NCBI GenBank assembly: GCA_029859645.1
Contig: JAOUCS010000021.1
Location: 1 to 38,873, forward strand
Direction: 5' to 3'
Source: Lysobacterales bacterium
Lineage (GTDB): Bacteria > Pseudomonadota > Gammaproteobacteria > Xanthomonadales > SZUA-36
Length of the DNA stretch: 38,873 bases
Shown: positions 16,577 through 24,651 of the stretch, piece after piece
Position numbering within the stretch: position 1 is the stretch's first letter
How the letters are laid out: each line of letters opens with the position of its first letter
Position numbers and translations under genes: made by a program
Notes under the pieces: generated by a model
What the model was told of the DNA's origin: nothing
Seen by the model: only the letters and a program-made list of their open reading frames with translations
The model's database searches: none

Positions 16577-17041
16577 TCAGTGAACAGAGCCTGAGATCTC
16601 TACCCGTTCAGCTTCGTCTTCACTGATCCGCGCGGCCAGGTCGAACGGCAGATGAATCTGCTCCAGACCCAGTCGCAGCAGCAGCATGCGCAACTCCTGC
16701 TGCAGCAGGGGATACAACTGCCGGGTGAGGCTCGCATGATTAGAGGTGAACTCCGAGACATCCATCGGCTCGCCCTCCATTTGCTGGTATATGGCTTCGA
16801 TCGCCACCGAGGCAACGAACTTGGTTCCCGGGTTGTCCTTGCTGCCGCCTTTACACGTCAGGCGCGCAGTGACCTGGTAAGCAGGCAGCGCGTCACCCGT
16901 GTCGGTCTTCAGCATCCTCGGGGCCAGGTTTAACTCTACCTTGGCTTCCTGCGGGCCTGATTCCTTGCTCACCTCTATCAGCTTGGCCTTCAGGCTGGAA
17001 GTCTGAACGTGTTGCAGTACAAATTGGTCGAGTAAATTCAT
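16577..17041 (-). CDS. SecB-like protein of unknown role
   Basis: The 154-residue product shows the overall run of SecB: an early strand LKAKLIEVSKE, then AKVELNLAPRML, a central YQVTARLTC followed by TKFVASVAIEAIYQ, and a helix-rich C-terminus LYPLLQQELRMLLLRLGLEQIHLPFDLA that resembles the SecB segment before its LxxVNFDAL-like end. True SecB in gammaproteobacteria is near 150-165 residues but has different consensus words, so this is probably a distant paralogue, not the export chaperone itself. I cannot name a partner. It is convergent with the M15 gene (3 bases apart). Confidence 0.5.
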   Translation of the reverse strand: MNLLDQFVLQHVQTSSLKAKLIEVSKESGPQEAKVELNLAPRMLKTDTGDALPAYQVTARLTCKGGSKDNPGTKFVASVAIEAIYQQMEGEPMDVSEFTSNHASLTRQLYPLLQQELRMLLLRLGLEQIHLPFDLAARISEDEAERVEISGSVH

Positions 17042-17072
17042 TCACTCAAGATGTGACCGTCGAGGTCCGCTT

Positions 17073-17708
17073 TCAAGTCATCAGAACAGTGTCTGCTGCT
17101 CGCCAGAAATACCAGGCGGCCGCGGAACGGTAAGGGGCCAGGTGAGCGGTCTGGTCAGCCACCTGCTCCGGCGCAGGCAATTCATCCAACCGGTAGACCG
17201 CCTGCACGCCCTTTTGGACACCCAAATCCGCTGACGGCATGACGTCCGGTCGCCCCAGGTTAAAAATCAGGTACATCTGCGCTGTCCAGGGCCCGATACC
17301 GCGGACCTGGCACAGGTTTTCCATAATTTCCTCGTCATTCAGACGGCCCATACGGTGCATCGGAACCAGCGAGCCGTTAAGCGACTTCTCAGCCAGGTCC
17401 TGCACCGCCAGCGCCTTGTTACGGGACAAACCCACTGCCCGCAAATCTTCGAACGCCAGGTCAGTGGCCTGGCCCGCTTCGGGCACCTGGTCGGTGAACA
17501 GGCCACAAAAGCGCCCATGAATCGTAGCGGCCGCCTTGCCGGATAACTGCTGATAGATTATGGCTGCGGCCAGCGCGTTGAACAGGTCGCGATCACGTGC
17601 GACTTTCAGTTTCAATGGCCCACAGCTGCTGATAAAACGCCCCAGAGAGGGACATTGCCTGCACAAAATGTCAACGGCCTGCTTGCGGTTATAACGCAGT
17701 CGGCTCAA
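17073..17708 (-). CDS. AlkA-type DNA-3-methyladenine glycosylase
   Basis: The 211-residue protein belongs to the HhH-GPD superfamily, AlkA/MAG group, which removes alkylated purines from DNA. It shows ALAAAIIYQQLSGKAA (AlkA-like substrate pocket helix), a helix-hairpin-helix with QVRGIGPWTAQMYLIF at about 134-149, and catalytic D161 in MPSADLGVQKG. It lacks the AlkA N-terminal domain, as in Mag1-like forms. The start is TTG at 17708, the only start before the core; GGA lies 8 bases upstream. It is just downstream of the DUF4340 gene on the same strand, so it may share that transcript without being functionally linked. Confidence 0.88.
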   Translation of the reverse strand: MSRLRYNRKQAVDILCRQCPSLGRFISSCGPLKLKVARDRDLFNALAAAIIYQQLSGKAAATIHGRFCGLFTDQVPEAGQATDLAFEDLRAVGLSRNKALAVQDLAEKSLNGSLVPMHRMGRLNDEEIMENLCQVRGIGPWTAQMYLIFNLGRPDVMPSADLGVQKGVQAVYRLDELPAPEQVADQTAHLAPYRSAAAWYFWRAADTVLMT

Positions 17709-17709
17709 G

Positions 17710-18777
17710 TCAGGATTCCGGCAAGGCTTTAAGCAGATCTTCCATTCGCTGAGTCATCGAAGTGAACTTGTACCCTGGAATGCGATAAGCCCAACCCCGC
17801 GTGCGGTTGTTGATTGTCTCGGCACGCTGGCGTGTCTCGTCATCACTTTCCTGCGACCCGCCGCGGGTCTCCAGCGCCGTCGTATAAAGCCCCGCTTCTA
17901 ACCTCATCCAGAACTCGGCATCGTCAGTTTCCTCCGCGGCTGCAACTTCTATCAGTTCCGCATTTATCTGCAGGCCGTCGGCTGTCAGCAGGCTCAGTCG
18001 CGATGCATTCTCCCATCCCAGCTTGTCCTGAGGGCTGACGGAGTCCAGGCTGAGGTCGGCCAGCACGCTAGCGAGGGCGTTGACAGACCAGTTTGATTTT
18101 ACTTCCCTGCCCGCAGGAATATCGAGCAACTGGAAGTCTTCCTCTTCAGCAGAGACTTTCGTAATTGCCACTTTTTCGCCATCGGGATGAATGACCTCAA
18201 CCTCGACCACTTCCGCCTCGGAGATATCAATGATTGACGGGTCCAGCCAGGACGAGCGCTCGAGCGGCACTTCCAGAACGGTATCGATCAGGGCGCTGGC
18301 GGCGGAATCAGCCAGCCGGACATACTGGCCGGACCTGCCCCGGGCCCCGTTACCTGCAACCACCGCCGGCAAACCAGTGTCTGCTGCAAATTCGATCAGC
18401 ACACCCGCAGCCGATTCAGAACTCACATCTTCCACACCCAGGCGATCATAGTATTCAGGATTAGCCGTCTTAGCTTCGACGATCCGGGCCTGTGACAGCG
18501 CCGACAGCAATTTGCGCAGGGTTTCCCAGTCGGCGCGGTAACTGGACGCTTCTTCGGCGATCCAGAGATCGCCCTTTCGCTGCAGGGTCACAATGATCTG
18601 GTTGCCCGCCGCGGTCAGCCTGAGCCAGTCAAGTTCATTGACCTGATCTGCCATGCCGGGCAACAACAGCCCCGATTCGGATACTTCATCCTGGCCGGTA
18701 GGCTCCGGCAGGATGAGAACGAAGGCGCCGACCAGAAAGGTGACGAACAGCAGCCATGAAAAGTGTTTTCTGCTCAT
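17710..18777 (-). CDS. DUF4340 domain protein of a Gld-type ABC system
   Basis: The 355-residue product has one N-terminal membrane segment (about residues 7-24) and a long exported domain matching DUF4340 proteins: WLRLTAAGNQIIVTLQRKGDLWIAEE, then a repeated beta-rich unit (around residues 190-260), ending GWAYRIPGYKFTSMTQRMEDLL. It overlaps the GldG-like gene by an ATGA. The four-gene set (ATPase, permease, GldG-like, DUF4340) is common in gammaproteobacteria; the role of DUF4340 there is not established. Confidence 0.8.
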   Translation of the reverse strand: MSRKHFSWLLFVTFLVGAFVLILPEPTGQDEVSESGLLLPGMADQVNELDWLRLTAAGNQIIVTLQRKGDLWIAEEASSYRADWETLRKLLSALSQARIVEAKTANPEYYDRLGVEDVSSESAAGVLIEFAADTGLPAVVAGNGARGRSGQYVRLADSAASALIDTVLEVPLERSSWLDPSIIDISEAEVVEVEVIHPDGEKVAITKVSAEEEDFQLLDIPAGREVKSNWSVNALASVLADLSLDSVSPQDKLGWENASRLSLLTADGLQINAELIEVAAAEETDDAEFWMRLEAGLYTTALETRGGSQESDDETRQRAETINNRTRGWAYRIPGYKFTSMTQRMEDLLKALPES

Positions 18778-20636
18778 GGGTTTTCCACTGGGTTCAATTG
18801 CGGGCGTGTCCGTTTCCGGCGCATGCGACTGCCATAAACCAGGGCGATGACCATCACGATGGCAGGCACCAGCGCTATGTTAAGCAATTTTAAACGGGTT
18901 CCAAGGCTATTGATGTCGCGTTGCAGGTCATGCTGAACCTGCCGCAACTCACGCCGGATCTCGAACTTGCGGTCAACAAACCGCTGGATTTCCTGCTGTT
19001 GTTCAGGGCTGATCACGGTCAGTTCACTTTCTCCCTTGGCAGCCTGCAGTTCAGTCAATTTCCGTTCCGTGTCTTCCAGTTCCATCTGCAGGCGTTCTTC
19101 GGTCGCCCGGTAGGATTTCTCGGCCGCCACGCGAATATCATCGACACGATCGAACGGCCGGCCGGAACTGGCGCGGGTGCGGATACTGATCAGATCCCGG
19201 TTGCCCAGCAGGTTGTCGACCACGTTCACGGCAAACGAACCGTTGTCCGCAAACGCGGTGGTGATGTCCTGGCCGAAAAACGGTTGACGCTGAATCCACA
19301 ACCGGTCAGAAAGTGCATCCGTGTCAGCCACCAGCACGACGTTGATACCCGCTTCGCCAGCGGTTGCGAGATGTTCATCGTCTGTCCCTTGCGGTGCCTC
19401 GATCGACGCCTTCGCCTCCCCGGTCACCCTGGCGGCCAGCGCATAACGTTCACCCGTAGGATTGAAGTCGGTCATCAGGTCGGCAGGATTGGTCAGGAAC
19501 CTGAGCCGTGAAGAGTCCATCGGTGCGGCATTTTCGCTGCTCATCACCAGCGGTTCGAAGCGGGTCCTGGCGTCGTTTTTCGCAGAGAACCAGCCCACGG
19601 AAGAAAAATTGACGACTTCCAGATCTGACGTAATGATGTCCTCATCGTCGAGCCCTTCCGCCGTCACGGACAGAATCCCGATATGCCGCGAACGGCTGGT
19701 TCCTATGCCAAATTGCAGGTCGCCAATTACCCGGGCAGGGTCGTATTCCACACCCCAGGCGTCCAGCATTGAACCCAGCGAGGATGCGCTGCCGGCCTGC
19801 AACTGGGCCATTGGATCGGCGGGATTACCCCGGTCCATTTCCGCAAAGGGATCCAGGTAAGCGATAAGGTGGCCGCCTCCGAGTACAAACTGCTCGACCT
19901 GGTACTGCATGGACATATCCAGATCCTTGGGGTGGATCAGCATCAACACATCGAGATCTTCCGGTAACTCGCCGGCGGTCGCATCGATTTCTTCGATCTG
20001 GAACAACTGGCTGAGTTGCTCATGCAGCACCCATGCAGGCTGCGCTGCCTGCGTCGCGGGATCGAATCCTCCACGCAGAGGGAGTGAAGACATCAGCCCC
20101 AGTGTTTTTCTCTCTGGGTTACCCAGCGATGAGATCATCTTGGCCAGGTCATACTCCAGGAACTTCTCCTTGGACGGCTGCAGAAAGGGCATCGCCTGCA
20201 TGTCGTCCAGTGAATTACTTCCTGCAATCCCCAGGTAAAGCGAATCACCCGAAGCACCCACCGGCACCGCCTGTAATCCAAATGCCGTTGCCTCGTCCTC
20301 TGCCTCGGAAAACGGCTCGGGATCGATGCGCCTGAGCTTCAGCTTGCCCGGATTGTGGTTGACGAACTCCTCGACCAGCTCATCCACTCGGCGGGCGTAA
20401 CTGCGAATTTGTGGCAGGTCCCGGCTGGCTTCTTGCGAGAAGAACAGGTAGAGCGTCACCGGTTCCTGCAAGTCATGGAGGATATTACGAGTCCCGCTGC
20501 TGAGCGTATACAGCTGATTTTCGGTCAGGTCGAACCGTAACCCCCGTAACAGGTTACTGGACAGCATGCTGGCCACCACGAAGAAAACCAGCAGCAGCAG
20601 CAGGGAACCGATTGAGTATATGGACTTTTTCTGCAT
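18774..20636 (-). CDS. GldG-like ABC transporter auxiliary membrane protein
   Basis: The 620-residue protein has an N-terminal membrane helix (about 8-25), a large external region with the GldG/ABC_transp_aux pattern (LTENQLYTLSSGTRNIL, then VLMLIHPKDLDMSMQYQVEQFVLGGGHLIAYLDPFAEMD), a coiled coil around 500-570 rich in E, Q, R, and a C-terminal membrane helix (about 585-605) before a basic tail (RMRRKRTRP). In Flavobacteria GldG works with GldA and GldF in gliding; here no gliding genes are present, so the name only marks homology. Its ATG lies ten bases after the permease stop. Confidence 0.85.
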   Translation of the reverse strand: MQKKSIYSIGSLLLLLVFFVVASMLSSNLLRGLRFDLTENQLYTLSSGTRNILHDLQEPVTLYLFFSQEASRDLPQIRSYARRVDELVEEFVNHNPGKLKLRRIDPEPFSEAEDEATAFGLQAVPVGASGDSLYLGIAGSNSLDDMQAMPFLQPSKEKFLEYDLAKMISSLGNPERKTLGLMSSLPLRGGFDPATQAAQPAWVLHEQLSQLFQIEEIDATAGELPEDLDVLMLIHPKDLDMSMQYQVEQFVLGGGHLIAYLDPFAEMDRGNPADPMAQLQAGSASSLGSMLDAWGVEYDPARVIGDLQFGIGTSRSRHIGILSVTAEGLDDEDIITSDLEVVNFSSVGWFSAKNDARTRFEPLVMSSENAAPMDSSRLRFLTNPADLMTDFNPTGERYALAARVTGEAKASIEAPQGTDDEHLATAGEAGINVVLVADTDALSDRLWIQRQPFFGQDITTAFADNGSFAVNVVDNLLGNRDLISIRTRASSGRPFDRVDDIRVAAEKSYRATEERLQMELEDTERKLTELQAAKGESELTVISPEQQQEIQRFVDRKFEIRRELRQVQHDLQRDINSLGTRLKLLNIALVPAIVMVIALVYGSRMRRKRTRPQLNPVENP

Positions 20637-20646
20637 GTCTGTTCCT

Positions 20647-21393
20647 TCAGTCGGCCTTTTTCAATTCCAGGACGATGGTATTGGCCATCAACCACAGCGT
20701 GATGACGAGTGCGAAATAAACCAGGTCGCGCAAGTCGATTACACCCCTGGAAATATCGGCAAAATGGGCCAGGAAACTGAAGTTGGCAATCGTATCCAGC
20801 AAAGCCTGCGGGGCCCAGCCTGAAAACAGGTTCATGACCATCGGCAAACCGCTCAGCATAAAGCCGAAGCAGACAACCAGGCTGAGAATGAACGCGACCA
20901 CCTGGTTGCGGGTCAGGGCAGACATGCACGAAGCGATCGCCAGAAATCCGCCTGCCATCAGCCAGCTACCCAGGTAACCCGACAAAATCACACCGTTATC
21001 GGGCTGGCCCAGGTAATTCACGGTCACCCAGATGGGAAACGTCAGCAACAACGCTGTGCCCACGAAGAACCAGGCGGCAAGAAACTTTCCGGCAACCGCC
21101 TGCCACGTCGTCAAAGGCAGCGTCAACAGCAACTCGACGGTTCCTGAACGTCTTTCCTCGGCCCAGAGCCGCATACCGATTGCAGGCACCAGGAACAGGT
21201 ACAACCAGGGGTGAAACTGGAAAAACGGCTCGAGATCGGCAATTCCCCGTTCATAAAACGAACCGATGTAAAACGTGAAGACACCCGCCATCACCAGGAA
21301 GATGACGATAAAGACCCAGGCGACCGGCGTCGAAAAATATCCCGTCAGTTCCCGGCGCATGACGTTCGAAATTGGCCCGGCAAATGTAGCCAT
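20647..21393 (-). CDS. ABC-2 type permease, GldF-like
   Basis: The 248-residue polytopic protein has six hydrophobic segments (about residues 25-48, 55-78, 100-130, 140-165, 170-195, 222-242). The starting run VMRRELTGYFSTPVAWVFIVIF and the loop RLWAEERRSGTVELLLTLPLT are hallmarks of ABC-2 export permeases of GldF type. It pairs with the ATPase downstream of whose gene it starts: its ATG overlaps the ATPase TAA as TAATG (minus strand near 21391-21395). Substrate unknown. Confidence 0.88.
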   Translation of the reverse strand: MATFAGPISNVMRRELTGYFSTPVAWVFIVIFLVMAGVFTFYIGSFYERGIADLEPFFQFHPWLYLFLVPAIGMRLWAEERRSGTVELLLTLPLTTWQAVAGKFLAAWFFVGTALLLTFPIWVTVNYLGQPDNGVILSGYLGSWLMAGGFLAIASCMSALTRNQVVAFILSLVVCFGFMLSGLPMVMNLFSGWAPQALLDTIANFSFLAHFADISRGVIDLRDLVYFALVITLWLMANTIVLELKKAD

Positions 21394-22325
21394 TATGAAA
21401 CCTCCCCCTGTGTCACCTGTCTGAACACCTCGTCCAGGCGCCCGGCTTCCAGCCGCAGTTCGCTGACCTGCCAGTCATGCTGGCGGACGGTATCTGAAAT
21501 GACTTCGAACAACTTGCAGCCATCGGCAGGAAACACCGTGAGCTCACCTTCGCGCAGTTCAACTTTGCGCGCCTGCGACAATTCGCTGAGCACACTGGCT
21601 GCTTTTTCCGGCTGTTCAACCACCAGCGTGATGGCGTCATGGTAACGGGACCTGGCGATCAATCCCTGTGGCGTATCATCGACCAGCAAGCGGCCGTCCG
21701 AAATGATCATTGCCCGGTTACACAAGGCATCGACCTCTTCCAGCAGGTGCGTGGAGATCACGATGATTTTTTCACTGGCCATGTCGCGGATCAGATGCCT
21801 GACTTCATGTTTCTGGTTGGGATCAAGGCCATCGGTGGGTTCGTCCAGGATCAGAACACTGGGGTTGTGAATGATCGCCTGTGCCAGACCTACGCGTCTT
21901 TTAAAACCCTTCGACAGGGTTTCTACCGTCTGCTCCGGCACTCGGTCCAGGTTGAGCCGCTCGATGGCGGCACCGGCGGCTTTAATCGCGGCCTTACCAT
22001 TGAATCCCCTGGCCCTGGCAATAAACTCCAGGAATTTTCGAACGGTCATCTCACCGTAGCTGGGCGCCCCCTCGGGCAGGTATCCCATGCAGCGCCGGGC
22101 GGCCAGGGAGTCATCAACAATGTCATGACCGTTTACCAGGGCCGTTCCGGATGTCGGCGCGAGGAAGCCGGTCAGCATCTTCATCGTGGTTGATTTGCCA
22201 GCCCCGTTGGGGCCAAGAAAACCCAGGACCTCACCTGCGCCCACTTCAAAACTCAAGCCATCCACGGCGACCAGATTGCCATACCGTTTGCACAAAGACC
22301 TGGACTCTATACTCAGATTACTCAT
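21393..22325 (-). CDS. ABC transporter ATPase, GldA-like
   Basis: The 310-residue ATPase has Walker A GPNGAGKST (residues 38-46), signature LSKGFKRRVGLAQAI, Walker B VLILDEPTDGLD and the switch histidine in VISTHLLEEV. After the core comes a C-terminal extension (about 215-310) typical of DrrA/CcmA-type export ATPases. I use ATG at 22325; an upstream TTG at 22340 adds five residues without support. It begins the four-gene minus-strand unit. The 120-base region before it is shared with the divergent M14-type gene. Confidence 0.9.
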   Translation of the reverse strand: MSNLSIESRSLCKRYGNLVAVDGLSFEVGAGEVLGFLGPNGAGKSTTMKMLTGFLAPTSGTALVNGHDIVDDSLAARRCMGYLPEGAPSYGEMTVRKFLEFIARARGFNGKAAIKAAGAAIERLNLDRVPEQTVETLSKGFKRRVGLAQAIIHNPSVLILDEPTDGLDPNQKHEVRHLIRDMASEKIIVISTHLLEEVDALCNRAMIISDGRLLVDDTPQGLIARSRYHDAITLVVEQPEKAASVLSELSQARKVELREGELTVFPADGCKLFEVISDTVRQHDWQVSELRLEAGRLDEVFRQVTQGEVS

Positions 22326-22447
22326 TAAAAAATCCCACAATCACGCTCCCACACGTTCGTTCCTGCAAAAATTTAAGTCCCCGCAGACAAATTTCAAGGC
22401 TGCTCTTTCTTCATTTCTTCAATGCCTGTATCTTGACCTGCATATTT

Positions 22448-23548
22448 ATGATTTCGCTCGACTTCAAAGAACTTGACCACATCCCGGATGGCCTCCTTGA
22501 GCGCCCTGCTTCAGCTTTGTACCAGCAAATCGACGGCCCGACGCTCATTCACCTCAAAGGACGCAACAAGCGCCCCCTCGTGGTGTCAGTTATCCAGCAT
22601 GGCAATGAAATTACCGGCTGGGAAGCGATCCGCCGTCTGCTCAAAAGTCACTACCAGTTCGACGAATTGCCACGCTCATTATTGCTTTTTATCGGCAATC
22701 CGCTGGCAGCAAAACACCGCCTTCGCAGACTGGACGATCAACCCGATTTCAATCGTTGTTGGCCTGGCGGCAATGAAATGGACAGTGAATACACCCGTTT
22801 GTTCCGGAAAATACATGACCGGATGAGGGAGCTGAACCCCCTGGCCGTAATCGACATTCACAACAACACCGGACTTAATCCCCATTATGCGGCAGTTAAT
22901 GTCATTCGTTCGGATTATCTGCGCCTCGCGTCGCTTTTTTCTTCAAAGGTGGTCTACTTCACAATGCCCGCAGGGACGCTCTCCCTGTCGATGTCTGAAT
23001 ATTGCCCCTCACTGACCCTTGAATGCGGACAGGCAGGTGAAATACACGGTACCGATCATACGCTGGCCTTCCTTGAAACCTGCCTGAACCTGGAGAATCT
23101 CTCCGGCAAGCCGGTCAGCGCGGATACCGTACACCTGTTCCACATGGTTGCGACGGTCTACGTCAATGATGATGTACTGTTCGGTTTTGGTCGCGTGCCG
23201 GCGGAACTTGCATTAAGAGAAGACCTCGACAAGTTCAATTTTTGCGAACTTCCCGCCGGTACTTCGTTTGGTGACCTGAACCAGGTGACGCGAAAACCGC
23301 TGGTTGCGGTCAATCCTGAAGGCGTGGATATAACCGATGACTACTTTTTCTTCGGGCGGGGACAGGTTGAAACCATCCGCGAGATCATGCCTTCCATGCT
23401 GACACTGGACCGCAGGGTGATCCAGCAGGACTGCCTGTGCTATTTGATGGACCGGATCCATTTCGAATTCGATGAAGAAGTGAGCGGCACGGAAATACTG
23501 CCCGAGGGCCTTCGCCGCTCAGACCGCCCCGGCAACCCCGTTGTATGA
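22448..23548 (+). CDS. AstE/aspartoacylase-like M14-family zinc hydrolase
   Basis: The 366-residue protein has the zinc ligands H51 and E54 in IQHGNEITGWEA, an arginine/asparagine pair in FNRCWPGG (residues 101-108, substrate carboxylate binding) and third ligand H138 in IDIHNNTG, followed by LECGQAGEIHGTDHTLAFLE. This is the succinylglutamate desuccinylase/aspartoacylase branch of M14, so the substrate is likely an acylated amino acid or peptide, not decided here. ATG at 22448 gives the normal N-terminus; the open frame extends upstream, but only over the ABC gene's 5' end in antisense. Confidence 0.85.
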   Translation: MISLDFKELDHIPDGLLERPASALYQQIDGPTLIHLKGRNKRPLVVSVIQHGNEITGWEAIRRLLKSHYQFDELPRSLLLFIGNPLAAKHRLRRLDDQPDFNRCWPGGNEMDSEYTRLFRKIHDRMRELNPLAVIDIHNNTGLNPHYAAVNVIRSDYLRLASLFSSKVVYFTMPAGTLSLSMSEYCPSLTLECGQAGEIHGTDHTLAFLETCLNLENLSGKPVSADTVHLFHMVATVYVNDDVLFGFGRVPAELALREDLDKFNFCELPAGTSFGDLNQVTRKPLVAVNPEGVDITDDYFFFGRGQVETIREIMPSMLTLDRRVIQQDCLCYLMDRIHFEFDEEVSGTEILPEGLRRSDRPGNPVV

Positions 23549-23633
23549 TCAAGCCACTCATGACTTCTGTCACTGGTGAAGGACCGGCCCCGTCCCCAAT
23601 GATTAAGTCATACCGAAAAAGGAGGAGTTCAGA

Positions 23634-23873
23634 ATGAGCATGTGGTCAGCTATCGTTCTCATTGTCATGGCCGCAATGGCCGGCGAAGCCTGGCGGCACC
23701 ACGTCAAGGCTCGTAGTTCTGGCTCGAATAAACAGGATGTCGAACGGCTCGAGCAGCGCATCGCGGAACTCGAAACCGAGCTGCGCGACCGCATCGAGAC
23801 CTTGGAGCGCATCGTCACCGACGACAAGGTCGACCTGAAACGCCAATTCGACCACCTCGACAAAACCGGCTGA
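23634..23873 (+). CDS. Small PspB-like membrane protein
   Basis: The 79-residue product has one N-terminal membrane segment (about residues 3-20), then a basic stretch and a coiled coil of heptad pattern (about 35-75, VERLEQRIAELETELRDRIETLERIVTDD). The tail ETLERIVTDDKVDLKRQFDHL is like phage-shock PspB tails (RxxxLExILDxxxPxW). PspB would detect inner-membrane stress with PspC, but neither PspA nor PspC is adjacent, so this is only a family resemblance. ATG at 23634 is well supported by AGGAGG eleven bases before. Confidence 0.65.
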   Translation: MSMWSAIVLIVMAAMAGEAWRHHVKARSSGSNKQDVERLEQRIAELETELRDRIETLERIVTDDKVDLKRQFDHLDKTG

Positions 23874-23887
23874 CTCGCCGCGGAGGC

Positions 23888-24009
23888 GCGGGAGCAGGGA
23901 AGCGAAACTCCAGAGTGTGAGCCGGTTGGCGCAAGCCAGAGGCAAACCCAACCATGCCGTTGAGCGCAGCCGCCTTCCGCCAAAAGCGGAAGCAGGGAAG
24001 CGAAACCCC
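23888..24009. repeat. Pair of near-identical 24-base direct repeats with three hairpins
   Basis: GCGGGAGCAGGGAAGCGAAA (24-base unit 23888-23911) recurs at 23986-24009 with 22 of 24 positions the same and a perfect 16-base core AGCAGGGAAGCGAAAC, 98 bases apart. Between and beside them are hairpins: CGCC/GGCG around 23876-23888, TGGC-GCAA-GCCA at 23927-23938 (a GNRA tetraloop) and CTTCCGC/GCGGAAG at 23974-23992. The element fills the space between convergent PspB-like and response regulator genes; there is no U-run, so it is not a plain terminator. It may be a REP-like interspersed repeat or a structured 3' element. Confidence 0.6.
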
Positions 24010-24651
24010 CTAAATCTGTCCGAGCTCGAATGCCTTCAACACTGCTCGAGTCCGGTCACGGACACCCATCTTGGACAGGATGTTGGACACGTGGTTTTTG
24101 ACCGTCCCCTCGGCGACACCCAGTGAATTTGCTATTTCCTTGTTACTGTAACCACCGGCCATCAGCCTCAGTATCTCGGTTTCCCGATCTGTCAGCGGAT
24201 CGGGCTGATCCAGGCTGGAGAAGTCGTTGTGCAGATTTTCCAGGCCCTTGAGTAAGCGCTGCGTCACTGCCGGTTTCACAATAGAACCCCCGTCTGACAC
24301 GGTTTTAACGGCGTTGACGAGTTCAACCAGCGCCACGTCTTTGAGCAGGTAGCCCTTGGCGCCGAGGCGGATTCCGGCCAGCACCAGTTCATCGTCATCA
24401 AACGTGGTCAAAATGATGGTAGGCGGCAATGCATCATTCTGTGACAACTCTCTCAGAACATCCAGGCCGGACAAGCCGGGCATACGCATGTCCAGCAAAA
24501 CGACGTCGGGCATCACTTCCGGGATCATCCTGATCGCTTCGGCGCCATCCGCCGCTTCAGCGATAACTTCTATTTCTTCAGACAATTCGAGCAGGCTGCG
24601 TACGCCTTTGCGCACCAGGTTCTGATCGTCAACCAACATTACCTTGATCAT
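24010..24651 (-). CDS. NarL/LuxR-family response regulator, DesR-like
   Basis: The 213-residue protein has a receiver domain with phospho-acceptor D54 in VVLLDMRMPGLSG and K near 104 (GYLLKDVAL), and a C-terminal LuxR-type helix-turn-helix with LTDRETEILRLMAGGYSNKEIA then GVAEGTVKNHVSNILSKMGV. It pairs with the adjacent HisKA_3 kinase; ATG at 24651 overlaps that gene's TGA. Targets cannot be inferred; membrane or cell-envelope stress (DesKR, LiaRS) is the common theme for this type. Confidence 0.9.
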   Translation of the reverse strand: MIKVMLVDDQNLVRKGVRSLLELSEEIEVIAEAADGAEAIRMIPEVMPDVVLLDMRMPGLSGLDVLRELSQNDALPPTIILTTFDDDELVLAGIRLGAKGYLLKDVALVELVNAVKTVSDGGSIVKPAVTQRLLKGLENLHNDFSSLDQPDPLTDRETEILRLMAGGYSNKEIANSLGVAEGTVKNHVSNILSKMGVRDRTRAVLKAFELGQI

